Counted from the stretch's first letter, positions 11,587 through 21,423 are shown. The stretch: DNA of 64,000 nt from Streptomyces sp. NWU339 (GCF_003143855.1 NZ_QFRK01000004.1:1-64000), one strand, 5' to 3'. The notes: generated by a model from the letters alone, not told the origin. A program made the numbers and translations.

Positions 11587-13101
11587 TCAGCCGGTCATCG
11601 ACCGCACCATCGCGTACACGTCGAAGACGGCGAGCGTCAGCGGCACCAGTGTCAGCAGTACGAAGCCCTCGGCGATCTCCAGGAAGCGCCCCCAGAAGGG
11701 CGTGAACCCGCTGCGGGAGGCCACCAGACCGATCGCGGTGACCAGCGCCGATACCGCCGCGATGGCTGCGACCAGCCAGATCGTACGGATGTCGAGACCG
11801 GTCCGGTCCCCCGTCAGCGCCTCGCGGACCAGGGCGTCCGGCGGGTTGAGCGCCAGACCGAGACCGAGCGCGACCAGGGAGCCGAGCCCCGCGGCCAGCA
11901 GGGTGGCGACCTGCGCGGTGTAGCGGAACAGCTGCGCGCGCATGAGCAGCGCGATTCCGGTGGCCAGGACGAGCAGCAGCGCCCAGAGGCCGTCGGAGAA
12001 GCTGAGCACGAGGGCGGAGCCGACCGCGAGCAGCGAGCAGCCGCCGACCAGGCCGACCAGGAGTTCGTGGCCGCGGCGGACCTGGGCCCCGATGCGTTCG
12101 GCGTCCACCGGCTCATGGGGCTCGGGGTCGGTGCCGTAGGCGCGCGAGGAAGCGGTGTGCGGCGTCTCGAAGCCGATGGGCAGACGCGCGAAACGCATGG
12201 ACAGGCCCGGCAGGAAGGCCAGGGCGCCGACGGCGACAGGAGCGCACAGAGCGGCGCTCTCGGCCGGCGTCCAGTCCCTCAGGAGCGCCACGAAGGTGGT
12301 GACCAGGGCGAGGCCCGAGGCGGCCACGAAGGCCACGAACGGGCCGTCACCCCGCGGAGAGACCAGGGCGAGGATCACCGAGGCCACCAGCACGGCCGCA
12401 CAGGCGAGCAGGAACTGGAGCTTCCCGATGCCCTGCCCCTCGGAGAGCGACAGCAGGCCGGAGCCGGCCACCCCCATGTTGGGGAGTGCGCCGAGCCCCA
12501 GCGCGACGGCGGCGGCCCGGTCGTCGTAGACGCGGGCGCGGACACAGCCCAGAACGACGAGGAGGACACCGGCGATGCCCGCGAGGATGCCGGGCAGGCC
12601 GTGCATGTCGTGCCGCGGATCGGCGTTCCAGGCGACGAACGCGAGCAGGGCGGGCAGCACGCCACCGCCGACGAGGCCCGCGGCACGTGTGAGGTCGCTG
12701 TGCCACAGGGAGCGGTCCCGGGTGACCGCGGAGGCGACCGCTTCGGAGACGTCGTCGACGACGGCCGGCGGGAGCGACTCGGAGAAGGGGCGAAGGGTGA
12801 GGAGTTCGCCGTCGAGGATGCGCTGCGCCGCGAAGGAGCGGGAACTGTCGAGGACGGTGCCGTCCCGCCGGACCAGGTGGTAGCCGACCGGGGCGCCCTC
12901 GGCGGGGCTCTGCCGGGCGAACCGGAGGATCTCCGGGTAGAGGTCTGCGACCGGCACGTCGTCGGGCAGTGCCACGTCGATGCGGCTGTCCGGTGCCACG
13001 ATGGTGACCCGGCAGAAGCCCAGCCCCGCGCCTGATCCCGCTGAGGCCGTGCTGCCCGGTCCGCCGGCCGCGCCGGCCGGCGCGGAGGCCGTCATGCTCA
13101 C
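11587..13101 (-). CDS. eccD: type VII secretion integral membrane protein EccD
   Basis: EccD forms the membrane channel framework of the ESX/type VII machine. Residues 28-110 form the ubiquitin-like cytosolic domain (FCRVTIVAPDSRIDVALP, then DLYPEILRFA). After a linker, about eleven hydrophobic helices fill the rest of the 504 residues, the standard EccD layout. The GTG start (or ATG two codons later) follows AGGGGGAAC. It is divergent from eccC with a 323-base promoter region between. This is the left boundary of the secretion locus. Confidence 0.92.
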   Translation of the reverse strand: MSMTASAPAGAAGGPGSTASAGSGAGLGFCRVTIVAPDSRIDVALPDDVPVADLYPEILRFARQSPAEGAPVGYHLVRRDGTVLDSSRSFAAQRILDGELLTLRPFSESLPPAVVDDVSEAVASAVTRDRSLWHSDLTRAAGLVGGGVLPALLAFVAWNADPRHDMHGLPGILAGIAGVLLVVLGCVRARVYDDRAAAVALGLGALPNMGVAGSGLLSLSEGQGIGKLQFLLACAAVLVASVILALVSPRGDGPFVAFVAASGLALVTTFVALLRDWTPAESAALCAPVAVGALAFLPGLSMRFARLPIGFETPHTASSRAYGTDPEPHEPVDAERIGAQVRRGHELLVGLVGGCSLLAVGSALVLSFSDGLWALLLVLATGIALLMRAQLFRYTAQVATLLAAGLGSLVALGLGLALNPPDALVREALTGDRTGLDIRTIWLVAAIAAVSALVTAIGLVASRSGFTPFWGRFLEIAEGFVLLTLVPLTLAVFDVYAMVRSMTG

Positions 13102-13424
13102 CTGCTGTTCCCCCTCTTCGGTAATGCGGGCGGAGCGCGGTACCGTCGCGTCTCACCCGCTCACCCGCGGGTGGCCACCGTGTCCGGTCGTACCGCGCCG
13201 CCCGTCAGTGGCTTCGTCGGATCCGGAGCAGGCACGAACGCTCGTTCCGACGTCGCATTGTGCGAGCAGTCCTCGGCCGATTCGCAATCGTTCACACGTC
13301 TCACGGGCACCCTATCGTCCGCCGTGGTCAGTGCGAGTCAGTAGGATCGCCCCTCGCGACCGACGTGCGCCGGACACGGGGCGGCGGACGGAACGGTCCA
13401 GCCGGGCAAGGGAATTGGTGCGAA
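13102..13424. promoter_or_regulatory. divergent eccD/eccC promoter region
   Basis: This 323-base non-coding gap separates divergent eccD and eccC. Candidate -10 elements are TAGGAT on the plus strand (13342-13347) and TAGGGT on the minus strand (13309-13314). Their -35 partners are not convincing. A short GAACG/CGTTC palindrome lies at about 13237-13251. Confidence 0.4.
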
Positions 13425-16400
13425 GTGAGCCACATCGTCGTCAAGCGCCCACCACGGGCACTGCCGAAGGACGTGCCCACGCAAGAGGTCGTTCTCCAGC
13501 CACCGCCCGAACTCCCGCGGGGGCAGCAGGAAGGCGCTCTGATGCAACTCCTGCCCATGCTCGGCATGGGCGGGTCCGTGGTCTTCTTCTTCAACCCGCA
13601 GGCCCAACCGTTCATGAAGATCATGGGAATGGTGATGGTGGCCGCGACGATCGCCATGGGCGTCGCGATGCTGATCCGCTACCGCCGGGGCAACCAGGGG
13701 CAGATGGCCGACATAAGGCGGGACTACCTGCGCTACCTGTCGCAAGCCAGGCAGTCCGCCCAGACGACCGCCCAGGCCCAGCGCGATGCCCAGTACTACC
13801 TGCATCCTTCACCGGAGCAATTGTGGGCGCTGGTCGCCGAGGGCAGCCGAGTCTGGGAGCGGCGCACCGGTGACGAGGACTTCGGTCAGGTACGGGTGGG
13901 TCTCGGTCCGCAGGCCCTGGCCACTCCCCTGATTCCGCCGGAGACCGCGCCGGTCGACCAGTTGGAGCCGCTGACCACAGGCGCCATGCAGCGCTTCCTG
14001 GCCACGCACGGCACCCTCGACGACCTGCCCATGGCCGTCTCGCTGCGCGCCTTCTACCACGTGACGGTCAGCGGCGACCCCGGCACCGTGCGCGCCACCG
14101 CCCGCGCCGTCACGGCTTCCCTCGCCTCGCTGCATTCCCCTGACGACCTGGTCATCGCCATGGCCACTGGCCGCGAGTGCACGCAGGAGTGGGAGTGGAG
14201 CAAGTGGCTGCCGCACGTGCAGTCCAAGGGCGCCGCGGATGGCGCGGGCAGCAAGCGTCTGATCACGACCGACCCGGTGGAGCTGGAGGACCTGCTCGCC
14301 GACCGGCTCCAGGGACGCCCCCGCTTCCACCCGGACGGGCAGCCCGTGCCCGACCAGCCGCACCTGGTCGTCGTACTCGACGGGGTTTCGCTGCCGCCGA
14401 CGTCCCTGCTCGCGAGCCCGGAGGGTCTGCAGGGCGTCACGGTGCTGGAAGTCATTCCCGGAAACCTCACCAGCGGGCGCGGTGACCTCTCGATCATCGT
14501 TCACCCGAAGGAGCTGCGCCTGGAGTCGGCTCACGGCATGGTCTACGAAGGCACGCCCGACGGACTGCCGTACGAGGCTGCCGAGGCCCTGGCACGGCAG
14601 CTCGCGCCGCTGCGGATGGCATCGGGCGGAGACGACGACGAACCGCTGCTGGCCAACCTGGAGTTCACGGATCTGCTGAACCTCGGCGACGCGGCCTCCG
14701 TCGACACGAGGCGGACCTGGCGGCCCCGCTCGCAGTCCGAGCGGCTGCGGGTGCCGATCGGCGTCGGCGAGGACGGCCGACCCGTGATGCTCGACCTGAA
14801 GGAAGCCGCGCAGGAGGGCATGGGCCCGCACGGTCTGTGCGTCGGTGCGACCGGTTCGGGAAAGTCCGAGCTGCTGCGCACTCTGGTTCTCGGTCTCGCC
14901 GTCACCCACTCCTCCGAGACCCTCAACTTCGTGCTGGCGGACTTCAAGGGCGGAGCCACCTTTGCGGGTATGGCACAGATGCCCCACGTGGCAGCGGTCA
15001 TCACCAACCTGGCGGACGACCTGACCCTCGTCGACCGGATGGGCGACTCGATCCGCGGTGAGCTCAATCGCCGCCAGGAAATGCTCCGCGACGCCGGCAA
15101 CTACGCCAACATCCACGCCTACGAGAAGGCCCGCGCCGCCGGTGCCGCGCTGCAGCCGATCCCGTCCCTCGTCCTGGTGATCGACGAGTTCAGCGAACTG
15201 CTGACGGCGAAGCCGGACTTCATCGAGATGTTCGTGCAGATCGGCCGCATCGGCCGATCGCTGGGCGTCCACCTGCTGCTCGCCTCGCAGCGGCTGGAGG
15301 AGGGCCGCCTGCGAGGCCTGGAGACCTATCTGTCGTACCGGATCGGTCTGCGCACCTTCTCGGCGGCGGAGTCGCGTGCGGCACTCGGTGTCCCGGACGC
15401 CTACGAACTGCCGAACGTCCCCGGCTCCGGCTTCCTGAAGTTCGGCACGGACGAGATGGTGCGCTTCAAGGCCGCGTACGTCTCGGGCGTGTACCGCACG
15501 AGCGCCCAGCAGACGGCGTCCTACGGCGGACCTCTCCCGGTCGACCGTCGGCCCGTGCTCTTCACCGCCGCCCAGGTTCCGGTGCAGTACCTGGCGGTCC
15601 CCCCGCAGCGCGAGGAGGCACGGGACGAGACCGACGAGGCGCTCGCCGACACCGTGCTCGACGTCATCGTACGGCGCCTGGAGGCGCAGGGTCCGGCCGC
15701 CCACCAGGTGTGGCTGCCACCGCTGGACAGCCCGCCGTCGCTCGACACACTGCTGCCCGGCCTCACCGGGGTGCCGGGGCGCGGCCTGACCCAGCCCGGC
15801 TACGAGCACGCGGGCCGGCTGGTGGTGCCCGTCGGTCTCGTCGACAAGCCGTACGAACAACGCCGCGACCCCCTGTGGGTGGACTTCGGCGGCGCCGCCG
15901 GCCACATGCAGATCCTGGGCGGACCGCAGTCCGGCAAGTCGACGCTGCTGCGTTCGATCATCACTTCCTTCGCGCTCACGCACACACCGCACGAAGTACA
16001 GTTCTACGGCCTGGACTTCGGTGGCGGCGGCCTGTCCGCCGTGGCCGGCCTCCCGCATGTGGGCGGGGTGGCATCGCGTCTGGACCCTGAGAAGGTGCGG
16101 CGCACGACGGCCGAGGTGTACGGCGTCATGACGCGCCGCGAGGAGTACTTCCGTACAGCGGGCCTCTCCTCGATCGCCGAGTTCCGTGCTCGCCGGGCTC
16201 GGGGCGACATCTCCGTGACCGACCAGCCCTGGGGCGACGTCTTCCTGGTCATCGACGGCTGGGGGAACTTCCGCACGGACTACGACGCGCTGGAACCGTC
16301 CGTACTGGACATCGCGGCGCGCGGCCTCGGCTACGGCATCCACCTGATCCTCACGGCGTCCCGGTCCATGGAGGTCCGCGGCAACCTCAAGGACCAGCTG

Positions 16401-17396
16401 ATGAACCGCCTGGAACTGCGGCTCGGCGACCCCATGGACTCCGAGTTCGACCGCAAGGTCGCGGCCAACGTGCCGCCGGGGGTGCCCGGCCGTGGCCAGA
16501 CTCCGCAGAAGCAGCACTTCATGGCCGCGGTGCCGCGCATCGACGGCCTGTCCTCCGACACGGACCTGGCGGAGGCGACGCAGGCGCTCGGAACCGAGGT
16601 GGCCCGGCACTGGCAGCAGCCCGGTGCGCCCGTGGTGCGCCTGCTGCCGAGGGAGTTTCCGGCTCACCGTCTCCCCCCGGGCGGCCGGTTCCCTCGCCGG
16701 GGGGTCTCCTTCGCGCTCGACGAGGACACCCTGGAACCGGTGTTCGTCGATTTCGAGCAGGACCCCTTCTTCCTGGTGTTCGGGGAGAGCGAATCCGGCA
16801 AGTCGAACCTGTTGAAGCTGCTCATCCGGCGTCTGACCGAGCGCTACGACGGCAACAGCTGCAAGTTGTTCGTCATCGACAATCGGCGTTCCCTGCTGGG
16901 CGTGACCCCGCCTTCCCATCTGGCCGAGTACGTCCCCATGTCGAACCAGATGCAACACCACATGGACGCGCTCGCCGAACTGATGCAGCGGCGTACTCCG
17001 ACCGCGGATGTCACGCCGCAGCAGTTGCGTGATCGCAGTTGGTGGCAGGGGCCGACGGTCTACATCGTCATCGACGACTTCGACCTGGTGGCCACGTCGA
17101 GCGGCAACCCCCTGGCCGGTCTGACCGAATTGCTCCCCCTCGCCCGGGATGTCGGTGTCCGCTTCATCATCGCCCGCTCCACCGCGGGCGCGAGCCGCGC
17201 CGGTTACGAGCCCTTCATGCAACGGCTGAAGGAACTCGGCGCACAGGGCGTCGTCCTCAGCGGCGATCCGGCCGAGGGCGATCTGCTGGGCGGCGTACGT
17301 CCGCGGCCGATGCCTCCGGGACGAGGAGTGTTCGTCTCCCGGCGGCGGGGGCGGCCGCTGGTACAGACGGGATTGGTGACGGAGGAGACTCTCTGA
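13425..17396 (+). CDS. eccC: type VII secretion ATPase EccC (single chain, three FtsK/SpoIIIE domains)
   Basis: EccC is the motor that recognises and translocates ESX substrates. This 1323-residue protein carries EccCa and EccCb in one chain. Two membrane helices lie near residues 45-85. Three P-loops follow: GATGSGKS at about 474, GGPQSGKS at about 832 and GESESGKS at about 1120. The first domain keeps an acidic Walker B pair (LVLVIDEFSELL). The second has VIDGWG and the third VIDDFD, in line with regulatory, weakly active D2/D3. GTG at 13425 is preferred over upstream in-frame starts because it gives the family N-terminus SHIVVKRPPRALP. Confidence 0.95.
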   Translation: MSHIVVKRPPRALPKDVPTQEVVLQPPPELPRGQQEGALMQLLPMLGMGGSVVFFFNPQAQPFMKIMGMVMVAATIAMGVAMLIRYRRGNQGQMADIRRDYLRYLSQARQSAQTTAQAQRDAQYYLHPSPEQLWALVAEGSRVWERRTGDEDFGQVRVGLGPQALATPLIPPETAPVDQLEPLTTGAMQRFLATHGTLDDLPMAVSLRAFYHVTVSGDPGTVRATARAVTASLASLHSPDDLVIAMATGRECTQEWEWSKWLPHVQSKGAADGAGSKRLITTDPVELEDLLADRLQGRPRFHPDGQPVPDQPHLVVVLDGVSLPPTSLLASPEGLQGVTVLEVIPGNLTSGRGDLSIIVHPKELRLESAHGMVYEGTPDGLPYEAAEALARQLAPLRMASGGDDDEPLLANLEFTDLLNLGDAASVDTRRTWRPRSQSERLRVPIGVGEDGRPVMLDLKEAAQEGMGPHGLCVGATGSGKSELLRTLVLGLAVTHSSETLNFVLADFKGGATFAGMAQMPHVAAVITNLADDLTLVDRMGDSIRGELNRRQEMLRDAGNYANIHAYEKARAAGAALQPIPSLVLVIDEFSELLTAKPDFIEMFVQIGRIGRSLGVHLLLASQRLEEGRLRGLETYLSYRIGLRTFSAAESRAALGVPDAYELPNVPGSGFLKFGTDEMVRFKAAYVSGVYRTSAQQTASYGGPLPVDRRPVLFTAAQVPVQYLAVPPQREEARDETDEALADTVLDVIVRRLEAQGPAAHQVWLPPLDSPPSLDTLLPGLTGVPGRGLTQPGYEHAGRLVVPVGLVDKPYEQRRDPLWVDFGGAAGHMQILGGPQSGKSTLLRSIITSFALTHTPHEVQFYGLDFGGGGLSAVAGLPHVGGVASRLDPEKVRRTTAEVYGVMTRREEYFRTAGLSSIAEFRARRARGDISVTDQPWGDVFLVIDGWGNFRTDYDALEPSVLDIAARGLGYGIHLILTASRSMEVRGNLKDQLMNRLELRLGDPMDSEFDRKVAANVPPGVPGRGQTPQKQHFMAAVPRIDGLSSDTDLAEATQALGTEVARHWQQPGAPVVRLLPREFPAHRLPPGGRFPRRGVSFALDEDTLEPVFVDFEQDPFFLVFGESESGKSNLLKLLIRRLTERYDGNSCKLFVIDNRRSLLGVTPPSHLAEYVPMSNQMQHHMDALAELMQRRTPTADVTPQQLRDRSWWQGPTVYIVIDDFDLVATSSGNPLAGLTELLPLARDVGVRFIIARSTAGASRAGYEPFMQRLKELGAQGVVLSGDPAEGDLLGGVRPRPMPPGRGVFVSRRRGRPLVQTGLVTEETL

Positions 17397-17595
17397 TGGT
17401 CGGAGCCGGCATTCCTCTCGTTCTGAATCGCCTGCCGGCCCTCCAGGGCGGGCCGACAGGTGATCAGTGGGCGTTGTGGTGGCGTTTCCGGACCGCTGCC
17501 TGAGGGCTTCGTCGCGACTCCCCCCTCCCGGAAGCGCCGCGCGGAAGAGAACCGGTATGCCCCTGTCTTGCTGACGGCAGTGGAGGAGAGGACCT
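17397..17595 (+). other. gap between eccC and the first ESX cassette
   Basis: About 200 bases with no convincing gene. A strong GGAGGAGAGGACCT ribosome-binding site for the following gene ends it. No terminator hairpin was seen, so read-through from eccC into the cassette is possible. Confidence 0.4.
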
Positions 17596-18072
17596 ATGAC
17601 ATGGGACGAGTGGGAACAGTTGAAGGCACAGGCTGCCGACCGGCAGTCGACGCACATGCAGGTGAACCAGGCGCCCGCTCAAGGGCCGGGCGTCGGCGGC
17701 GATCCCGACCTGGTCGTACAGCAGGACGACCTCGGCGCCGTGGGGCATGACGCTTTCGTCCTGCACGGTGACCTCGTGAAGAAGGTGGACATCGCCGGTG
17801 CCGGCATGAACTCCGATCACGCCGGTTCCACGCACCAGGCGGCATCGGCTCTGTCGAAGTCCAACTTCACCATGGGCGACGAACTCATGACGACGCTGAC
17901 GGTCTGGGAGAGCCAGGTGAAGGCGGTTCGTCAGGCCTGTGCCCACATCTCGAACCACCTGGACTTCAGCAAGAAGCGGCACGCCAACGACGATGCCGAG
18001 ATCGCCACCGTCATCGCGAGGCGCAATGGCTCCGCAGTGCCCGTCTCGGAGCTCGGCAAGTACTTCAAGTAG
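17596..18072 (+). CDS. cassette A small helical protein (ESX partner, WDEWEQ type)
   Basis: This 158-residue predicted helical protein starts MTWDEWEQLKAQ and is clearly paralogous to the gene at 26546. Both share W[DN]EWEQLKA, HMQ[VL]NQ near residue 23-28 and ACAHISNH[LM] near residue 115, followed by KK.H..D. It has no signal peptide and no catalytic motif. It lies 17 bases before the large WXG protein and has an excellent ribosome-binding site. The size, helicity and fixed position before a large ESX-type protein suggest a secretion partner or chaperone, by analogy with paired ESX substrates; this is inference. Confidence 0.8.
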   Translation: MTWDEWEQLKAQAADRQSTHMQVNQAPAQGPGVGGDPDLVVQQDDLGAVGHDAFVLHGDLVKKVDIAGAGMNSDHAGSTHQAASALSKSNFTMGDELMTTLTVWESQVKAVRQACAHISNHLDFSKKRHANDDAEIATVIARRNGSAVPVSELGKYFK

Positions 18073-18089
18073 CACGGGGGATCTCAGGC

Positions 18090-20423
18090 GTGGCCATCAC
18101 CTACAACGACCTGATCCAAGTCGACCTCGGCCGGCTGGGAACCGCGGTATCGGACTGGAAGAAGGCGGTCACCAACCTGAAACAGCTCGAGGCCGATGCA
18201 CGTGACGGCCTCAAGAAGAAGTCCGACCGAGCGCGCTGGGAAGGGATGAACGCCGGTGTCACACGGGAGTTCGTGAACAAGACCGCCAAGGAGTTCGCAG
18301 ACCTTCGCACGGAAGCCAACAGCGTTTTCCAGGTCCTGGACGACGCCCACCGTGAACTCGAAGCGTTACAGAAGAGCGTCAGGTCACTCACCAACGAGGC
18401 CAAGGACAAGGGCTATACCGTTCAGGACAACCGCGACGGAACGGTGAGTGTGGGCGTCCAGCCCACAACGGGCGCCGATGCGAAGGACGGCAAGGACGAC
18501 ACGAAGCAGGACCGGCAGCGCTACGCCGACTCCATCACGAAAAAGGTCGCGCGCGCCGACGACATCAACGCCTCCACCAAGCTGGCACTCAGGCGGGCTC
18601 ACGGGAACGACCCGTACAACGCCGGTCACGCGAAGTACGGTTCGCTCAATGACGCGCAGGTCGAGCGGGCCCTGGAACTCGCCAAGAGGCGCGAGGACAT
18701 GACCGACCGCGAACTCGCCGAACTGAACAGGCTGCTGCGCCACAACGGACGCGAGAAGGATGGCGAGTTCGCGGCCGAGTTCTTCGAGGGTTTGGGCGGA
18801 CCGAGGCAGACACTCGAGTTCTACGCCGCCATGTCGATCGACGGCACCGGCGAGGACGCCTCGAAGACCCGCCTGGCCGGCGTGCAGGATCTGCAGCGGT
18901 ACATGGGCCATGCCCTGGCCAACGCGACCGACCCCTACACTCCCCAGAGCCTCAGGGGCCACCGGCAGCATCTGCCCACGTGGTGGGGCGCGGAGTTCCG
19001 CAAGCTGGGCACCCAGGAGATCGAGTGGGAGCGCGGCCTGTGGAGCAAGCCCTACGGATACCAGGTCCTGGGCGGTCTGCTCCGCTACGGGAACTACGAT
19101 CCGGCGTTCTTGACCCCCATCGCGGAGCATGTCACCCAGCTCCACCAGGACGATCCGCACCGCTTCATGGCCAACAAGCCCGCCGGCGGCGACGACAGGT
19201 ACGGATTCAACCCCTCCGGAAAGCTCGGCACCGGCAACGACCCGCTGAACAGCGTGCTCGAGGCCCTTGGACACAGTCCTGAGGCAGCCGAGCAGTTCTT
19301 CACGCAGAAGCCCACGGTGTACAACGAGGACGGCACGGTCAAGTCCGGTGAGAAGACGGACTTCAAGTCCTACCTCGACCTCTTCACCAAGAAGGACTTC
19401 GAGTGGACGATCGACACGAACAGCCAGCACGTCTTGGCGGATGAGGAGGCGACGGAGAAGGCCCTCGGCTTCGGGCCGAACGCCCTCGGCCACGCCCTCG
19501 AAGCCGCGGCAACGGGCCACCCGTACGACAGCAGCACAGTCGATCCGTCGGTCAAGCACAGCGAGGCGCAGGCGAAGCTGGTTCACGACATCGTGGAGAA
19601 GTTCGCCAAGAACCCGGACCTGCTGACGCACAACATGAACGGGGACCTGGAGGAGGAGAAGACCGGGCCGCTCTACGCGCTGCGGGACAGTCTGGGCAAC
19701 ATCTCGGCGGACTACATCGGCGACTTCCAACGGTCGATGTACCTGGAAAGCTCCGACAGCAAGACCTTTCAGGTCAACGGAGCCGCTGCCGAGCTCGAAT
19801 ACGGAAATGCACAGAAGTTCCTGGGCCTGGTCGGTCAGGACCCGGATGCGTACAGCGCGATCACTTCCGCGCAGCAGGCGTACACGGCGAACGTGGTGCA
19901 GGAGTTCCTGAAGGCGGAGGGGAGGGACCTCACCGCGGAGGACGGTGCGCGCGTCGGGGACCTGGTGGCGCCGGGGGCCGCCATCGCGGGGATCATGAGC
20001 AACTCGCGGGCCGACTCAATCTATGACTACCACACGGCTGAGAACAAGGAATTCAACGAGGCTGCAGCCGACAACGCGAAGTGGGTCAACCGGATCGTGG
20101 GGGTGGGGACGGGGGCCATTCCTGCCCCCTTCTCTGCCGTGGGGGAACCAGTCAATTGGCTGGCGGAGGATGTAACCGAAAGCGTCTTGAAGAGCATCAA
20201 CAAGGACACAACAGACAAGGCTGAACTCAGCGCAGGGAAGGAGTACTCAGAAGGAAGGAAAGCGGCAGCGGAGGCATCTGCGGCAGCCGTGACCACTTAT
20301 TTTGCACATCATGGAGGAATCGACGTGAAAACTGAGGAGGCCATCGAGCGAGCCGTTCGCACTCAAGCAGGTGTCAGCCACTCTGATGGCGCTCAATGGA
20401 ACTCCTCGGGCGACGGGACGTGA
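18090..20423 (+). CDS. cassette A large WXG-type protein, candidate ESX substrate
   Basis: The protein has 777 residues. The first 110 form a WXG100-like helical hairpin: a leading helix (YNDLIQVDLGRLGTAVSDWKK), a W-E-G turn near residue 50 and a second helix. A long, mainly helical body follows with motifs shared with the 27112 paralog, for example TLEFYAAMS / TMEFWTGIT, DLQR.[ML]G and ALEAA[AT]TGHP. I think the body is the Streptomyces DUF6571 type, but that is from memory. The last 130 residues, with the segment VVGVGTGAIPAPFSAVGEP-like hydrophobic stretch, lie in lower-GC DNA. No signal peptide is present. It is probably exported by the ESX machine with the 17596 protein. Confidence 0.8.
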   Translation: MAITYNDLIQVDLGRLGTAVSDWKKAVTNLKQLEADARDGLKKKSDRARWEGMNAGVTREFVNKTAKEFADLRTEANSVFQVLDDAHRELEALQKSVRSLTNEAKDKGYTVQDNRDGTVSVGVQPTTGADAKDGKDDTKQDRQRYADSITKKVARADDINASTKLALRRAHGNDPYNAGHAKYGSLNDAQVERALELAKRREDMTDRELAELNRLLRHNGREKDGEFAAEFFEGLGGPRQTLEFYAAMSIDGTGEDASKTRLAGVQDLQRYMGHALANATDPYTPQSLRGHRQHLPTWWGAEFRKLGTQEIEWERGLWSKPYGYQVLGGLLRYGNYDPAFLTPIAEHVTQLHQDDPHRFMANKPAGGDDRYGFNPSGKLGTGNDPLNSVLEALGHSPEAAEQFFTQKPTVYNEDGTVKSGEKTDFKSYLDLFTKKDFEWTIDTNSQHVLADEEATEKALGFGPNALGHALEAAATGHPYDSSTVDPSVKHSEAQAKLVHDIVEKFAKNPDLLTHNMNGDLEEEKTGPLYALRDSLGNISADYIGDFQRSMYLESSDSKTFQVNGAAAELEYGNAQKFLGLVGQDPDAYSAITSAQQAYTANVVQEFLKAEGRDLTAEDGARVGDLVAPGAAIAGIMSNSRADSIYDYHTAENKEFNEAAADNAKWVNRIVGVGTGAIPAPFSAVGEPVNWLAEDVTESVLKSINKDTTDKAELSAGKEYSEGRKAAAEASAAAVTTYFAHHGGIDVKTEEAIERAVRTQAGVSHSDGAQWNSSGDGT

Positions 20424-20501
20424 GACTGTTCCAACAGTCGACCCGTCACTCGATCGGCCACTCCCTGCAAGCCAGACAAGAACAGAAGGAGGGGATTATC
20501 C

Positions 20502-21017
20502 TTGCAACCTAAAAGAATCTTTATCGCCGCTGCAATCGCGATGGCGCTCACAGCGTGTGACTCATCGAATGCAGGGCTTTCTTATCCCGCCCCGGACAAC
20601 ATCTGCGGAATCCCCGCCGACAAGGAAGCTCTGGAGTCCCTACTCGACGACGGCGACGAACTAGAACAGGACACCGGCCCCTTCAGCCTTACAGAGGGCC
20701 AGTTCTGTCACATGTACGTGGACGGAAACGACTCCGTAGTCAGCGACGGGAATTGGCATGAGAACGGGTATGAACTGCGCGACCTCTTCCAGGACTACGA
20801 GGCGAAAAATTTGCGCTACTTCAAGGGAGATACATACGCCTCATGGCATCGCGGGGTAGCAACTCTGATTCCGTGCCCTGGAGTCAGCAAGGAGGGTGAC
20901 ATTGTGTCCGTGGAAGTCAAGGACATGAAGTGGAACGAAGAGTCACAAGCCTTGCTGGAAAGGCTCGTCCCCTCCTACTTCGATACCTACAAGAAAAAAC
21001 TCGGCTGCCAGCCTTGA
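20502..21017 (+). CDS. cassette A lipoprotein
   Basis: A TTG start follows GGAGGGG and opens a short lipoprotein signal peptide with lipobox LTAC (Cys19), so the mature protein would be lipid-anchored outside the membrane. The mature part of about 150 residues has conserved cysteines in ICGIPAD and FCHMYVDG. The 29515 lipoprotein has the same pattern (LCGISLD, RCQVIIDG), a DUF3558-like arrangement of N-terminal CG and later Cys. DNA here is clearly lower in GC than the flanks. It is the third gene of cassette A; a surface receptor, anchor or immunity role for the large protein is possible but unproven. Confidence 0.75.
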   Translation: MQPKRIFIAAAIAMALTACDSSNAGLSYPAPDNICGIPADKEALESLLDDGDELEQDTGPFSLTEGQFCHMYVDGNDSVVSDGNWHENGYELRDLFQDYEAKNLRYFKGDTYASWHRGVATLIPCPGVSKEGDIVSVEVKDMKWNEESQALLERLVPSYFDTYKKKLGCQP

Positions 21018-21078
21018 GAGCCGCACCGGCCGGGAACCTGAGCGCTGCACAGATGAGGCGTGCGACACTCTCTGGGCC

Positions 21079-21423
21079 TCACGCCAAGTGAACGGACGGT
21101 TCACCTGGCTCGATCGCACTCAAGTTGAAGCAGGACGAACCGCGGCCCGGGCAGTGGAAGCCGTATTCCGCGTTTTTGCACGCAAGATCGATCAGGATCG
21201 GCACGCCCCGCTGGGCTGCTGCACCATTGAGCACGTCGACCAGGCCGTGCCGGTGGGCGCAGGAGGTGTCATGGCCTCGCCCCCTGCGGGTGTCGCTCCT
21301 CGCACGGTGGTCGCGCAGCAGTCGGGCCAAGTGCTCGACAGTGGACCGGCGGACAGCAAGCACAGCGGTACATGTGACACCGGACGGCACGTGAGGCCCC
21401 TTGGCCGGATCTTTCTGTCGCAA
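21079..21423 (-). pseudogene. decayed DDE transposase-like remnant
   Basis: The minus-strand translation contains TVEHLARLLRDHRARSDTRRGRG. This matches the usual N-terminal helix pattern of IS5-type actinobacterial transposases (V.F.ARLLA.HRRR.GT.RG.R). Shortly after comes AHRHGLVDVLNGAAAQ, resembling their AYRYLHEGIDVLAAQAP segment. The region between is missing and no DDE core follows, so it would be an internally deleted relic. The rest of the gap 21018-21527 shows no gene. The similarity is by eye and could be chance in Arg-rich GC-rich DNA. Confidence 0.35.

Noticed and set aside
13809..17657. Open frame of more than 1200 codons on the minus strand opposite eccC
   Set aside because: It lies fully antisense to a gene with three clear FtsK motifs; long antisense frames are expected in GC-rich DNA with strong third-position bias. 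It has no family features.
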